Positions 33,885 through 44,503 of a stretch of DNA of 64,000 nucleotides are shown here, piece by piece; within the stretch, counting starts at the first letter, position 1, and every line of letters begins with the position of its first letter. Both the position numbers and the translations under genes were made by a program. The notes below the pieces were generated by a model. That model had not been told where the DNA came from, did no database searches, and saw only the letters and a program-made list of their open reading frames with translations. The stretch spans positions 150,422,793-150,486,792 of the forward strand of contig CM043958.1 of the NCBI GenBank assembly GCA_014529385.2, given 5' to 3'. This DNA comes from Adiantum capillus-veneris (taxonomy: Eukaryota > Streptophyta > Polypodiopsida > Polypodiales > Pteridaceae).

Positions 33885-35610
33885 ATAGAGACCGCCACAT
33901 GGTTTGGTAACATGTTTCCATGGGAGTAGCAATAGGTTTGCAGTCCTCAAATCCAAACATAGAGAGAAACGTCTCTATGTAGCGTGTTTGACACAAGGCA
34001 ATACCACCATCACACTACTTAAATTGTATGTTCAAGTAATGATGCAAAAGTCCCAAGTCTTTCATCTTGAAAGTAGCATTTAAATCAGCCTTAAATTTAG
34101 CAATATGTGTCTCATTCAATCTAGTAATCAACAAATTATCAACATATAGAACAACGATGAGAAATTCATCACCCTCATGATTACATACTATTTGCCACCT
34201 ATTGGATTGTTACAAAAGACTTGTTTAACCAAATGAGTATCAACTTTCTCATACCAAGCACGAGGAGCCTGCTTCAACCCATACAAGGTTTTTTTAAAAT
34301 TGTACACTTTATCTTCTTGTCTTTTCTTGACAAAATTGAGAGGTTGTAGTACATAAACTTCCTCAAAAATATCACCACTTAAGAATGAAGTAACATTGTC
34401 TGATTGATGTACATCCCATCTAAAGTGAGCTGCCAATGCACATAGAAAACAAACAATAGGCATAAAACAAGTGGGAGCAAAAGTCTCTCCATAATCTATG
34501 CCTTTTAGTTGTGCATAACCTTTGCAACAAGTCAAGCCTTGTAGCGATCAATCTCACCATCCGGCTTACGTTTCAACTTGTAAAACCCACTTTGTACCAA
34601 TGGCCTTTTTGTTGGGAGTGCATCATATTCAGATTGCATGGCAACCGTCCAATTTTTTGAATTATGTGCTTCATCAAAAGACAGAGGTTCCTCCACACGA
34701 ATAAACTAGAAACAGCCAAAGCATAACAATCTCACGCATACGATGCATGATGAGAACCTGAATGCGTACAACTAGACATAGGTCCATCCAATTTACTGTC
34801 ACGCAAATTATGCACCAGCCATTTTGGCATACTTCTAGCTTGATCATTTTCAACCCTTTCCACATCATGTACATTTGCATCAGTAATAGGGTGATATGTA
34901 GCATTTTCAAAAAACCCCATAGGTTGTACATTCCTTATTAGAATTCACATTCAAGTTTCCACCATAAAAAAGAGGCAAAAACTGTCATAAAAATCCTGTG
35001 AGCTTACATTTCTTTTCTCTAGTACATGACAAAAAAGGCTAAATAGAATCTTCCACAAACACAACATCTTGTAAAACCAAGATACGTTTTGTTGGCATAT
35101 GGTATAAACTTTTCTTTTAGTATTGTAACCAACAAAAATGCATTTAACAGCCTCAAGCCAAAACAATATAAGTAGCACACATGATGGAGTCAAGCCAAAA
35201 TGAATGTGGCAAAGCTTGACTTGACCATACATTGTGTAATCTCTATAAGAAACATGTTTTTCCTTTCAGCAACACCATTTTTCTGAGGTGTATACGGCAC
35301 TGTACATTGGTGTTTTATTCCACAACTAGCCAGAAATGCATTAAACTCATGAGACATATACTCCCCCCCTCAATCTAATTGAAGGGTGCCGATGGTATAT
35401 TTAGAGAAAATTTCAGTCATAGCTAGAAATTTCTTGAAGCACATGGACACTTTGGACTTAGCATTAAGAGGATACACCCATGCCTCCCTAGAGTAATCAT
35501 CAATAATATTCACAAAGTACAAGTAATTGCCTAAGGATGGAGTTTGCATAGCCCACAAGTATCACTATGCACAAGTTGCAACCTGCATGTAGCCCTTTTA
35601 TTGAACCATC
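33885..35610 (-). pseudogene. pol: 3' half of a copia pol gene (IN, RT, start of RNase H)
   Basis: Read on the minus strand: LQLVHSDTCG, then MQTPSLGNYLYFVNIIDDYS and EAWVYPLNAKSKV (integrase core); AVKCIFVGYNTKRKVY (link); KGIDYGETFAPT, VHQSDNVTSFLSGDIFEEVY and KKTLYGLKQAPRAWYE (RT); FGFEDCKPIATPME (end of RT). It starts at 35610 immediately beside the gypsy B 3' LTR, at the point of the protein where the plus-strand copia fragment at 53517-55478 stops. The RT catalytic YVDD is degraded. Downstream RNase H is lost where the sequence joins an accessory-ORF fragment near 33885. Confidence 0.88.
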
Positions 35611-36520
35611 TATTTTGGGGCCAACTACTCCCCTGTTCATGCTCACAAGCACGACACTGACAACATACTTGTCATCCGGTGACAAGACTAACCCGTAGGT
35701 GCACGGAGGCAATCTCGTTAGCTTGTCAGGTTGAGACCAACCTACACATACGCACTTCTATGATGCATCAATCACTAATCCTTGTTAACTCCAACCCACT
35801 CTATCCCTAAACGCTCATAACATTGTTTACACATCAAATGATCTCGGAATCGCTTCAAACTTGCTAGGCATTATCCCCTCACTAGGATACACTTACCTAT
35901 AAGTCCAATCTCACCAGATTATAACCCTAACTACCTCGAATACAATTGCGATAGACTCATAGGTCATAACCTAAAAGTATGTGAAATCTAAGTCTATGAA
36001 CATCTATGCGTAGCTAATCTCACCCTCGTTCCATAAAGTACTTGATTGTTGAAAACAAACATCGTTTGTGCTCTTTACAAGCAAAACAAGCTCGTGGGAA
36101 GATCGCTCGTGAGTAGCTCGAAGATGCTAATGCGTGGCGTGGGCGCGTAGTTCTCGGAGAGGCTACCACGATGGTGTGGTCTCTTCGTGAATCCGGTGAG
36201 GGAGATGCACGTAGCAAAGAGGATAAGATCACTCTCTCTCTCACAGACCCGTACGACATAGAATTAATCATTCAAATGTTATCCAAAAAATGGTTCTAAG
36301 GAGACCTTTATACTTTAGTCACCTTAGCTCAAAATGTACATGGGGTTTTCATTGAGTTCTACTTGTCATAATTACAAATGGAAACGCATTGCGTCCCGGA
36401 CAACTAATAAATCTATACATAATCCAGACAATTGGATAAAGACGGTAGACATCATTGACATTACAAAGGGAATTTGATAGTCATTACAAAGGGAATTTAT
36501 ACAACTATTGGGCTCCAACA
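35611..36520 (-). repeat. 3' LTR of gypsy B
   Basis: 910 bp. On the minus strand it begins TGTTGGAGCCCAATAG and ends GCCCCAAAATA (CA mutated to TA). It differs from 55479-56399 at roughly one base in fifteen to twenty by eye. Both contain a short direct repeat of ATTACAAAGGGAATTT near the start. Confidence 0.93.
36306..36312 (-). promoter_or_regulatory. TATA-like box in the gypsy B LTR
   Basis: TATAAAG on the minus strand, conserved at the same place in the other LTR (55687-55693). Plausible core promoter of the element. Confidence 0.45.
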
Positions 36521-36536
36521 CTCCCCCCCTCCTAGT
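36521..36536 (-). promoter_or_regulatory. polypurine tract of gypsy B
   Basis: On the minus strand TAGGAGGGGGGGAG lies directly before the 3' LTR, the expected plus-strand primer site. Confidence 0.9.
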
Positions 36537-36572
36537 TCATGTCGTCCCCGACATGGCAGTAGAACTGCTTCT

Positions 36573-39500
36573 TTAGTGGAGGCTTTCGTGCATCTTCAGA
36601 AGAGACTCGTACCGTGCATGTTGGGCCAGTAATGTAGGGCTGAATATTTCTGTATTGATGGTGAAGAAACCGGTGTAGAAGGCTTCTTCAAAGGCTTGGA
36701 GATGATACGAGGGAAAAATCATGATTCGTTGATAAAGGGCATGTATCACCTCATGAGAAGGCTAAGCAGACAGATCATATGCACATCTATATGTGTCTTC
36801 AAAGAAGAAGATGCTGTCTATTGCCTGTCCAGGTTTAAAGATTTCAAAAACCGCCAGAAGGGTTTTACAGATTTTTCTGAGCATGATGCAAGAGAGGTCA
36901 GGCGAGCTAGTGAACAATTTAATGGCGCCCGTTAGGGTTTTCACCATGTAATGCTCACTCATTCTCTCGCCTGCCTTCAAGCCTGGCAGATTTGGGTAGT
37001 TGATCCATATGGGTTGGCTTTTCTGTAGCAACTCTTGTGCTTTCCAGGTCCGCATCCTTGGTAGAGGGCAAAAGCTAAGGTTGTCTCTGACTCTTTTAGG
37101 TGCCTCTACCAGATGAATTAAATACTGCGGGTATTTGGTTAGCCATGCCTTTCTCCACTTTGGCTAAGAATCCACAATCAACTTAACTCCCTTTGGTTTT
37201 GAAATATCTGCTTTGTATAGTGGCACTAATGGCTCCTCTTTAATCCGTTTGTTCATTGTAGTAGCTTCATACTTTAGAAGAGGATATGGGAGAGAAGGTT
37301 GTAGCCATTCATGCCGAATGATATTGGCATCTAACTTCTGAATGGTCATAGATTTAAATACTCTCTGCTCCCACTCCATTGCTTCTTTGGCTGTGTCTTT
37401 TATTGCCGCTTCTATTGCCTTTTGTAGATTTTCTTCTTCTTCTTGTGTCAGATCCTGGGGTTCTTGGGATGGTCCCACAAGGATGTCCTCTTGCATAGTG
37501 GTGTCCACTGGATCTGACACATTTTCTATGTCAATGCCTTCCATTGTTGTTGGCCCTGTGCTCAAGTGTTGCTCTTTAGACTGTTGTTGGCCTTTCAGCT
37601 CATCTATCTGTTTCTGATACGCTTTCTTTTGCTGCTCAGCTTGATCTCTCATGTTCACTAAGAGGTCGTTCAATTCTGCATTGGCTTTTTCAGCCTCTTC
37701 TAGCTTCTTCTTGGTGTCTTTATTTTCTGTTAGCAGTCTCTTTAGGTCCTCGTCCATCTTCTTTTTCAAGGCTTCTAACGCATCTTTCATGGCCTTGTTT
37801 TCTTCTTCCAGACGGTTTTGCATTACTAGGGAGCCCTTGGCCAGCATCAGTCTTTGTCTCTTTTCTAGTGTCAACTCCTTTTGGAGTTCTTTCATCTGTT
37901 CTTCATATAGATCATTCTTTGAAGCAGTGCTAATCGAGGTAGCAGCTCTGACTCTGGCCGGAGATTCCCTTAGCCTCTAGATGGCCTGATCTTTCACTTT
38001 CATTTGATCTTTTAGCCCTATCATTTCATCCTGGCTTGCCTCATGTTCTAGCTCAGCCTTTTCCTTAGCATTCCTCAAAGTTTCAACCTCTTTGGTTTCA
38101 TCAGCAAGCTGTAGTGTCAAATTGTCCCTCTCTTTCTCCGCATTTGTCAGTGATTTGTTGATTTTCTTGTACTCCTCCTCTGCTCTTTGAAGCTTTTGTT
38201 CTACTGCCCGACTCTGTCTTTCCATCTCTTGGCATCTTTGTAGAGCCGTGTCCAGATCGGCTTGCAGCTTGGTTTGTTTCTCTGCGTTGTCTTGGTCCTG
38301 CTTTTGCAGTGAGTCCACTTCGGCTTTGATATGAATTTCATTTGTTTTGAGATTATCAATTTCAACCTCAGTGGCCATCGACCTTGCTCTGAGCCCGGTG
38401 AGTTTTTGCATGACTTCATCCCAATCATTGGTTTGTAGCTGTAAATCCATTGTATATGTGGCCATCTCCTTCAACTCCACTAACCGAGGGCTCTACATAT
38501 ATTCCTTGGGTCTAGTGCTCGACAACTCAAAAGCTGCATTAGCTGCCTCTTCTCGAGAGTACCCAACAACTAGGAGATCAAGAAATATTCTATAGTTTCT
38601 TTCCTCTGGATCTGGCTTCTCATTTTTTGGCTCAACTTTTGCCTTCTGCTCTTCCTCTTTATTCTTCTCTTCTTTGGAGTCTTGTTGCCCATCAGGTTTG
38701 TTCAACTCCTCTTTTTGTTGGGTTTTGGGGAGGACTAAGAGGAGGTGGTGATGGTGGTGGGCTGGATTCTCAGCTTGATGGTGGAGTTTGTTGCTTCTTT
38801 TTGAAATCCCGATCTGCCTTTGTTTTCCTCTCTCTTTCTTGGCCTTCTTGCTCTTCTAGCAGCTGCCGTCTCACTTCGTCAACCTCTTCTTCTGTAAACG
38901 GTATATTTGGGATATTCTCCGCTGTAGCATCTAAGATCTCAAAATTCTTGATATAATCTTCAAACCGATCCCTTTGAATCCTTCAAAATGATGCAGACAT
39001 AGCCTCAAGTGATGGCTTCCATGACTTGCTCAGATCCCCTTTTAGTGCTCTCTCAGCTCTGAAACTTTCCATTAGTCTTTCTAGCCTTGCCTCTTTCTGT
39101 GACTTTGTTTCCTTGACTGGCACTTGTAGAGTTTCTTTCTTTCCCTTCTTTGGCTCGCACGGCTCTTCTAGCACTGTCTCTAAACGACACTTCATCCTTG
39201 TGGCTACCTTGGGTGCCTTAGGAGGTTCTTCTTCTTTGTCTTCCTTCTTTTCCTGTGTACTGCTGGTGACCCTTTCCAGCCTGCGTCCTCCAATGGTGTT
39301 AGTAGAGGGAGGTACTCGCCTTTGTGGTCTGTCTTCAATATTCTCTCGTAGTACCAGCCAGTAGTTCTATTGAGGAGCAGGTGGTAGCTGATCTGTCGCT
39401 CCTATGGCATGGTATATCATTCTAGTGAGTACTTCTCCTCCTGCAATATAATTTGGCTTGTCCTGCTGTAGCTTTGTCACTTCCTCAAATAGATATGATG

Positions 39501-40230
39501 CATGATCTATATAGAAATCATGTGACATTCCCTTAGCCCAGGTCATTGTTGTTGAGATGACCCCATGTGGTGTAGTGTATCTAGGCGGTCTCTTGCCGTA
39601 GCTCAACAAACATTGATTGTATACATGTGTCAGTTCCCTCACTTCTGGGTTTGCTATGAGTTCAAAAGACGGCAGTTTGGATCTTTGCAGGTAGACTGTG
39701 AGATTCTTCCTTCTTTCTCTCATGTTGGCTCCCTGATCAGACACTTTTAAAGCTTCTTTGATGATTTCCTTGGTGATCTGAATCTTCATCATCTCATTAT
39801 CCATGCCTGCAACCCTACAAGTTCCGTCTTCTTGGATAGTCTCAATTAGTTGTTGTACTCTTTTGAAATCTATCCCCATTGGTGGTAGTGAAACAAAGTC
39901 CCATAAGCCAACTTTCTTCAGCCATGATCTTTGCCGTGATCTTTTCAGGTAGTTTTCTGCCTCCTTGGGGATCATTACTGTATCCACTAAATTTCCTTTG
40001 CCATCCATATAGGAACCTTGGTAGATTTGGAAAGCTACTGCCTGTTGCACTTTTGCAGGTATCCATGTGGTTGTTGGCTTTAATGAATTTTGTAGAAGTG
40101 TATAGGGTGTTGCACCCTCCGTTGCCAGGTTCTTGCCTTTTCTTTTTCCGGAGAAGCATCCATGGATCCTGTATCCACAAGTAATGGTTAATGTATAAAC
40201 ATAGTACCTCTTTTCTAAATTGATTATCAC
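36573..40230 (-). pseudogene. gypsy B accessory ORF, ~1,200 codons, globular domain plus long coiled coil
   Basis: Lies between IN/PR2 and the PPT, the place of env-like genes in Athila-type elements. Open from 40230 (287 residues to 39367); the same frame continues past stops at 39367 and 38983; after one frameshift it continues from 38705 to 36573 through stops near 38490, 37976, 37164 and 36762. First domain (about 240 residues) is globular, with LWDFVSLPPMGIDFKRVQQL and EVLTRMIYHAIG; it recalls plant-transposon accessory domains, but I cannot name it. Then a Lys/Glu/Pro linker. From about 38480 to 37600 there is a strong heptad coiled coil (LQLADETKEVETLRNAKEKA is typical). The C-terminal ~200 residues look globular (YNPLPGLK-like words, FFFEDTYRCAYDL). 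No signal peptide or transmembrane segment is evident, which argues against an envelope. Sequence reading TTGTGGATACAG/G just upstream (about 40165) could be a 3' splice site. Confidence 0.75.
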
Positions 40231-40457
40231 TTAAGCATGCATCTAGTTGAGCCCTCTTAGTCCCAAGATGAGTTAGTGAAAAATGTTAGCAGATAGACAA
40301 GTTCTTTCAGTGTCTGACTCTGACGGCTTCAAATTAATGCTGTTGATGAAGGAGAATGTGTCCAAATGCTTTGAAACTTTGTGTGGTACATGTGCATAGG
40401 GTATCTAAGCTCTCCATATGGTCACAATTTCAAAATCATGCCAATTTCAAACTCTGC

Positions 40458-40479
40458 TGAGTCTATCGCGATAGACTCA
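40458..40479. repeat. perfect 22-bp palindrome around GTCTATCGCGATAGAC
   Basis: The core GTCTATCGCGATAGAC is self-complementary, and three further bases on each side (TGA/TCA) also pair. Related copies lie at 40759-40776, 41047-41068 and 41186-41203, and in the leader of the plus-strand half. Confidence 0.95.
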
Positions 40480-41046
40480 CTATCTTCTCATAGGGGAGGT
40501 ATTTTTCACATGTGACTTCACACTCAGGTTCCCCATGGCTTGTACATGATCTGACTTCATTTTCATCTCAAATGGATGTCAAGTGACCTCCCTTTGGCTC
40601 AACTTTCATTTTTCCAGAAATCCTCCAAGAAGATGTTGGTCTATCTCACTCATATTTTGTTGTTTTGGGTCCAAACTTTGTGGACAATCTTCTGAAACCA
40701 TGTTGAAGCTAGCTGTTGAATCCAGTTTTTGATCAAGGGTATCTATCTCATTCTGCCTAGTCTATCGTCATAGACTTGGAGTTAGGCTTATTTTGTCAAT
40801 TTTTTGGTCTGTAGCCTTTGGTCTGCCTTCCCCTAGTTGATGTAAGGTCCCTTGAATCTTCACAAGTAGCTTTCAACTTTCTTTGCTCTTGAGATGTCCT
40901 GTTCTGAATCTGGGCTGCTGTCAAGTCTATCTCATCTTTTCATATGAGTCTATCTTGTCTAAAATTTGGTATACTTTCTTCATTAGCTTCTACAAGTCTA
41001 TCCCTGTGATTATCTTTGAAAAGGACCCTCCCAAAGATAGAGTAGT

Positions 41047-41068
41047 TAGTCTATCGCGATAGACTCAG
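41047..41068. repeat. palindrome copy, 20 of 22 bases of the longest form
   Basis: Core GTCTATCGCGATAGAC intact, flanked by TTA and TCA. Confidence 0.95.
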
Positions 41069-42969
41069 TCATTGTGCCAGATAGATCAAATTTTGCACTC
41101 TGATGTGATATCTAGGGTCATTAGGCCTTGTTAGTCCCATTTATGAAGTCACAATCAAAATTCCATGTGTCTAAGTGCATGAGCAAGTCTATCGCAATAG
41201 ACTCACTATCTTGTCATTTTTACAAATTTTTTGATGTTAGTTGGCCCCCCCTGGTGTTAGTAGGCTCTCCTAGACACACACATTAAGTTTTAACCAATTT
41301 GGAAAAGTGTACTCCCTGTTGGAAGCACTTAGCTGTTTTTGGAGTCGGAGTAGACCACTTAGGTGATGGTCGCCGTACTTTCTGGTCATTGTATGACTCA
41401 GGCTGACTTTCCTTTCCTTTTGACCTTTCGTCGGAGCAGTCGGTTGTTCTTTTGGTGCTTACGTCACCAAGAACGACCATTTGGACGCTTTTCTAGCCTG
41501 TTGCTGGCGTTTGCCCTCGTGGAAGTGCTTCTTCTTGAGTGGAAACATTCCAACTTGTAGTTGACATCCTTAGGATGTACCTTGTCAAATTTGGCGTCAT
41601 TTGGTCACCTGGTCGGCCCGTTAGAGCTTCACGACGCTTTGCGCAGTTTTTGTCAGATCAGGACTTTAGGCTCAGCTTTGAATGACTTTTTCATGGTCTA
41701 ACCATTCAGTTGGTTTGGAGAGGTTATTGGCTTGCTGCCTATGAGTTTTGGCTCATTTCCGATCACTTTGGGTCAGCTGCCCTTCTGCAGGCCCCCTGTG
41801 AAATTAGGGTTTTCTGGGAGGCTTCCTTCGCGCTTCCCGAGGTCATTGGCTTGATCCCTAAGCTATAGGCATTGTGCCTTTCAATTTTGGTTCCATTTGG
41901 TGGCCTCTAGGTCTTCCTAACAACCGGTCTACAGTATGTGTGCACAGGTTGTGATGGTGGTGCTGGCGAGGTTTTGCGACAACATGAAGTATTCAACTGC
42001 TAGATGTAGTGTTGACGAGCATACCTCTCATATCTGATGTCGATCTGGTGACCGTGCGCGATGGATGAGCTCCTGGAAGTCTCGGATGCTGTAGGAAGCT
42101 CTCTCTCTCGGAAGGTGAAATGACACAAATGAGAGTTTTCTAGCCTATCTTCCCTATATGTGATCGGGGCTCCGACATGAAATTTTCCCATCTTTTACCT
42201 GTGGCCATAACTTTTCGCAAGATGCGGTTTAGGCTCGCAAATTTTCTGATTTGGACCTCATTTGCTCCAATTCTACAATTTTTGCAGATTTCTATTTTTG
42301 GAGGTCCCGTCATGACGGTGGCCAGTTTTTCCCTGTCACCTTCCCACTCCATATTTTTTCTGTGTCTTCTTTACCTTGCTCTGATCAGGCGTCTCTTCTG
42401 TTGCATTTCCATCTGGATTATGGATTTTTTTCTTTATTTTTTGCTAGAAAATAGCTCAAATTGAGCACATAAATCCCAAATCAACCCAGAAATAGCAAAT
42501 CTAACCTAGAAAAATACCAATAAATATACTAACACTATGTAGCTCACTCTTCTCTTGTCTATGTACATTCTCGCTCTCAATCGTCAACCTTGGCCTATTT
42601 TTTTTTGCTGTTTTTCGACTGTTTTTGGCCAGTTTTGACTCGCTTTACAATATATACACATCCCTAGGGGCTCATATATGATCATTTGGTCCCCAATTCT
42701 GACTAATTATGAGGGCATATTCTTTTCCCAAAAAGCACACAATAAAACACAAAATTGGTTGAAAAATCAATCACAAACATTGCCCTCTAATATATGACGT
42801 GAGTCCGCATTTGGAATGCCTCCCCCCCTCCTGGTCGGAGTCCTCCCGGATGACAGGGTATCGTCACGGGTATGTGCTGTGCATGGGCGTTAACTCGTGC
42901 TAATGCAGACCTTGTAAGGTAGCCCTATATGCATGCACAGTAAATGAATTTAGAAAAAATTTATGTGGT

Positions 42970-44500
42970 TTAAGAGGAAGGTATAAGCGATACACTTATT
43001 GGCATTCGTCGTTGAGGTTTCCTGTGGAAACCTGAGATGGTTGGTAGATTTTCTTGGCGATGAGAAGTTGTAATTCTGCTGCTCGTTGTTTGATGGTCTT
43101 CCAAGGTTTTTGAACTTTTGTTTGTGCCTCCGGTGAAGTCGATATGGTTGTATTCTTTGTTGCATGTTCTGGTTGAACTTATTTTCGTTTCCATATCTTT
43201 TTGTTGACTTTGTTTTCATAGATACTCGTGTTTGTTGTTGTTGACGCTACTTGTTTCGGCGTGATGGCTGTATGTGCCTCGGATATTTCCGCCCATGATA
43301 TTTCCTCCCTTGATGAAATTGTGCCTCGGATAGATCTGTATGTCGCACCCACACTTGCCTGGTTTCCTACATAATTGTTGGCTTTTGATAATACATTTCT
43401 TGCATCCAAACTTTGATTGTTGTTGATTAGTGCGTTGCGGATGTACGGATTCCTGTCTCCACATTGACACATATTTATCATAGGATAAGAAGGGTTCTGA
43501 AAAGTGGTCATTTCTGAACAGTGCTTCATTAGTATCCAAATCAATGAATACTCTGTTAACTTTCATCCACGACACGGATAAGATACACGGCGTTGCTGAT
43601 CTATTTGGTGGCAGCACATGGAACTTATGAGTGTTCATGTGCCCCTGCACTGTGATTGGTAACATAATAGACCACAAAGTGGTCACCTCATCACCCGATG
43701 CGACTTTCAACTTGTGTGTTTCTATGAATTGCGTCATTGGTCCAAGTTTTTGAAAGAGCTCAAAGCTGATGACACTCAATTTCGCCCCATTGTCAAGCAA
43801 TGCATAGGTTTCTACTTGTTTTGTGCCTACATATGCTTTTATGTAAGGACTACACCATGTGTTTTCGTCCCGAGCCATAAGGTCTGTGATTGTCATTGCT
43901 AGTTCTTCGCTTTGTATATCCGGTTCGATTGTTTGGATTGTTGGAAGAGGATATTCTTCAGTCAGCAGCGGTATGACCATGTTTATTGTTCTTAGAAATT
44001 GCTTACGCTTAGCAATGCGTTCCTTGTCTTCTTGTTGTGCCTGGTCATGAACTCGTTGCTGTTCCTGTCTATAGGCTTTGCCATAATGCAATTGAAACAA
44101 CATCCCAGGAGTTAGAGGTAGATGATACTTTCTCAAACAACACCCACTAATCCAATTCGGCATTTCTTTTCCATCTAGTGTCAACAGTTTTACTGCTCCG
44201 TTAGACGAGATATCTTGGATCAAATAAGGCCCCATTCTTCTTTTCTTTAGTTTCTTGGCATGCTGTTTAAGGGTGTATACCAAGACATAGTCCCCCGTTT
44301 TAATGTCCTTGTTTTTGACATGTTTGTCAAAAAACTCTTTCTGTTGTCTTTTCTTGGCAAAAATGGTTGCTACCGCATTGATTCATAACTCGTCTAGTTT
44401 TTCTAGGTCATCTAACCGTTCTGAAAGCTCATGGCCCGTCCAGTCCAACCGTTTAGCTACCCTTAGCGTTGGAATAAAAAATTCAATAGGCAATATACCC
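42970..44500 (-). pseudogene. pol: integrase C-terminus fused to a second aspartic-protease-like domain
   Basis: From 44500 the minus strand reads [18 protein letters not shown] and LEKLDEL, one stop (at 44383), then INAVATIFAKKRQQKEFFDK, KTGDYVLVYTLK, RRMGPYLIQDISSNGAV and LRKYHLP: the integrase C-terminal domain. The open frame 44283-43216 goes on through a Gln/Glu-rich helix to a retropepsin-like domain: YVGTKQVETYALLDNGAKLS (Asp of DNG at 43794), VASGDEVTTL, LPITVQGHMNTHKFHVLP, CILSVSWMK. In retropepsins the motif is D-S/T-G; here it is D-N-G. The same order is found in the older copy at 51840-52680. A basic tail may extend to 42970 after a stop at 43216. Confidence 0.82.
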
Positions 44501-44503
44501 TGA
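44495..44503. other. junction between gypsy B integrase and gypsy A RT
   Basis: On the minus strand, RT of a gypsy A element (...[11 protein letters not shown]) passes within a few bases into the gypsy B integrase C-terminal region (ILPIEFF...). The intervening parts of both elements are absent. This is a rearrangement breakpoint. Confidence 0.85.

Larger units (their letters stand above)
40231..42969 (-). other. gypsy B internal spacer with palindromes and a second PPT-like tract
   Basis: About 2.7 kb between PR2 and the accessory ORF without a credible coding frame. From 40440 to 41210 it repeats palindromic GTCTATCGCGATAGAC and variants. From 41300 to 42200 base composition is more G/T-rich on the plus strand. 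At 42820-42836 the minus strand reads CCAGGAGGGGGGAGG, like the PPT at 36521. Confidence 0.5.
35611..44500 (-). mobile_element. gypsy B, 3' half (IN C-terminus to 3' LTR)
   Basis: Minus-strand Ty3/gypsy of the Tat/Athila (OTA) type. From right to left: integrase C-terminal domain, second protease-like domain, spacer with palindromes, accessory ORF, PPT, 3' LTR. The right end near 44500 is an abrupt join to RT of another gypsy. The LTR matches that of the plus-strand 5' half at 55479. Flanking bases 35606-35610 read GATGG on the minus strand. Confidence 0.85.

Noticed and set aside
36020-36271. 83-residue minus frame within the gypsy B LTR (with a plus/minus counterpart at 55700-55969)
   Set aside because: It lies wholly inside the LTR, is interrupted differently in the two LTRs, and includes GA-repeat translation; a coding role is unlikely.
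37342-37980. Plus-strand open frames opposite the coiled-coil region (Ser/Phe-rich)
   Set aside because: They are reverse-complement shadows of the Lys/Glu-rich coiled-coil frame; the Ser/Phe/Cys bias is the expected mirror.
36573-40230. Accessory ORF as a retroviral envelope
   Set aside because: No signal peptide, fusion peptide or transmembrane segment is visible; a long cytosolic-type coiled coil dominates.
41283-42464. Open frames of 60-95 residues in the gypsy B spacer
   Set aside because: No motif, no counterpart in other copies, overlapping on both strands; treated as non-coding.
43179-43544. 121-residue minus frame overlapping the PR2 frame
   Set aside because: It overlaps, in another phase, the better-supported integrase/protease frame and shows no motif.
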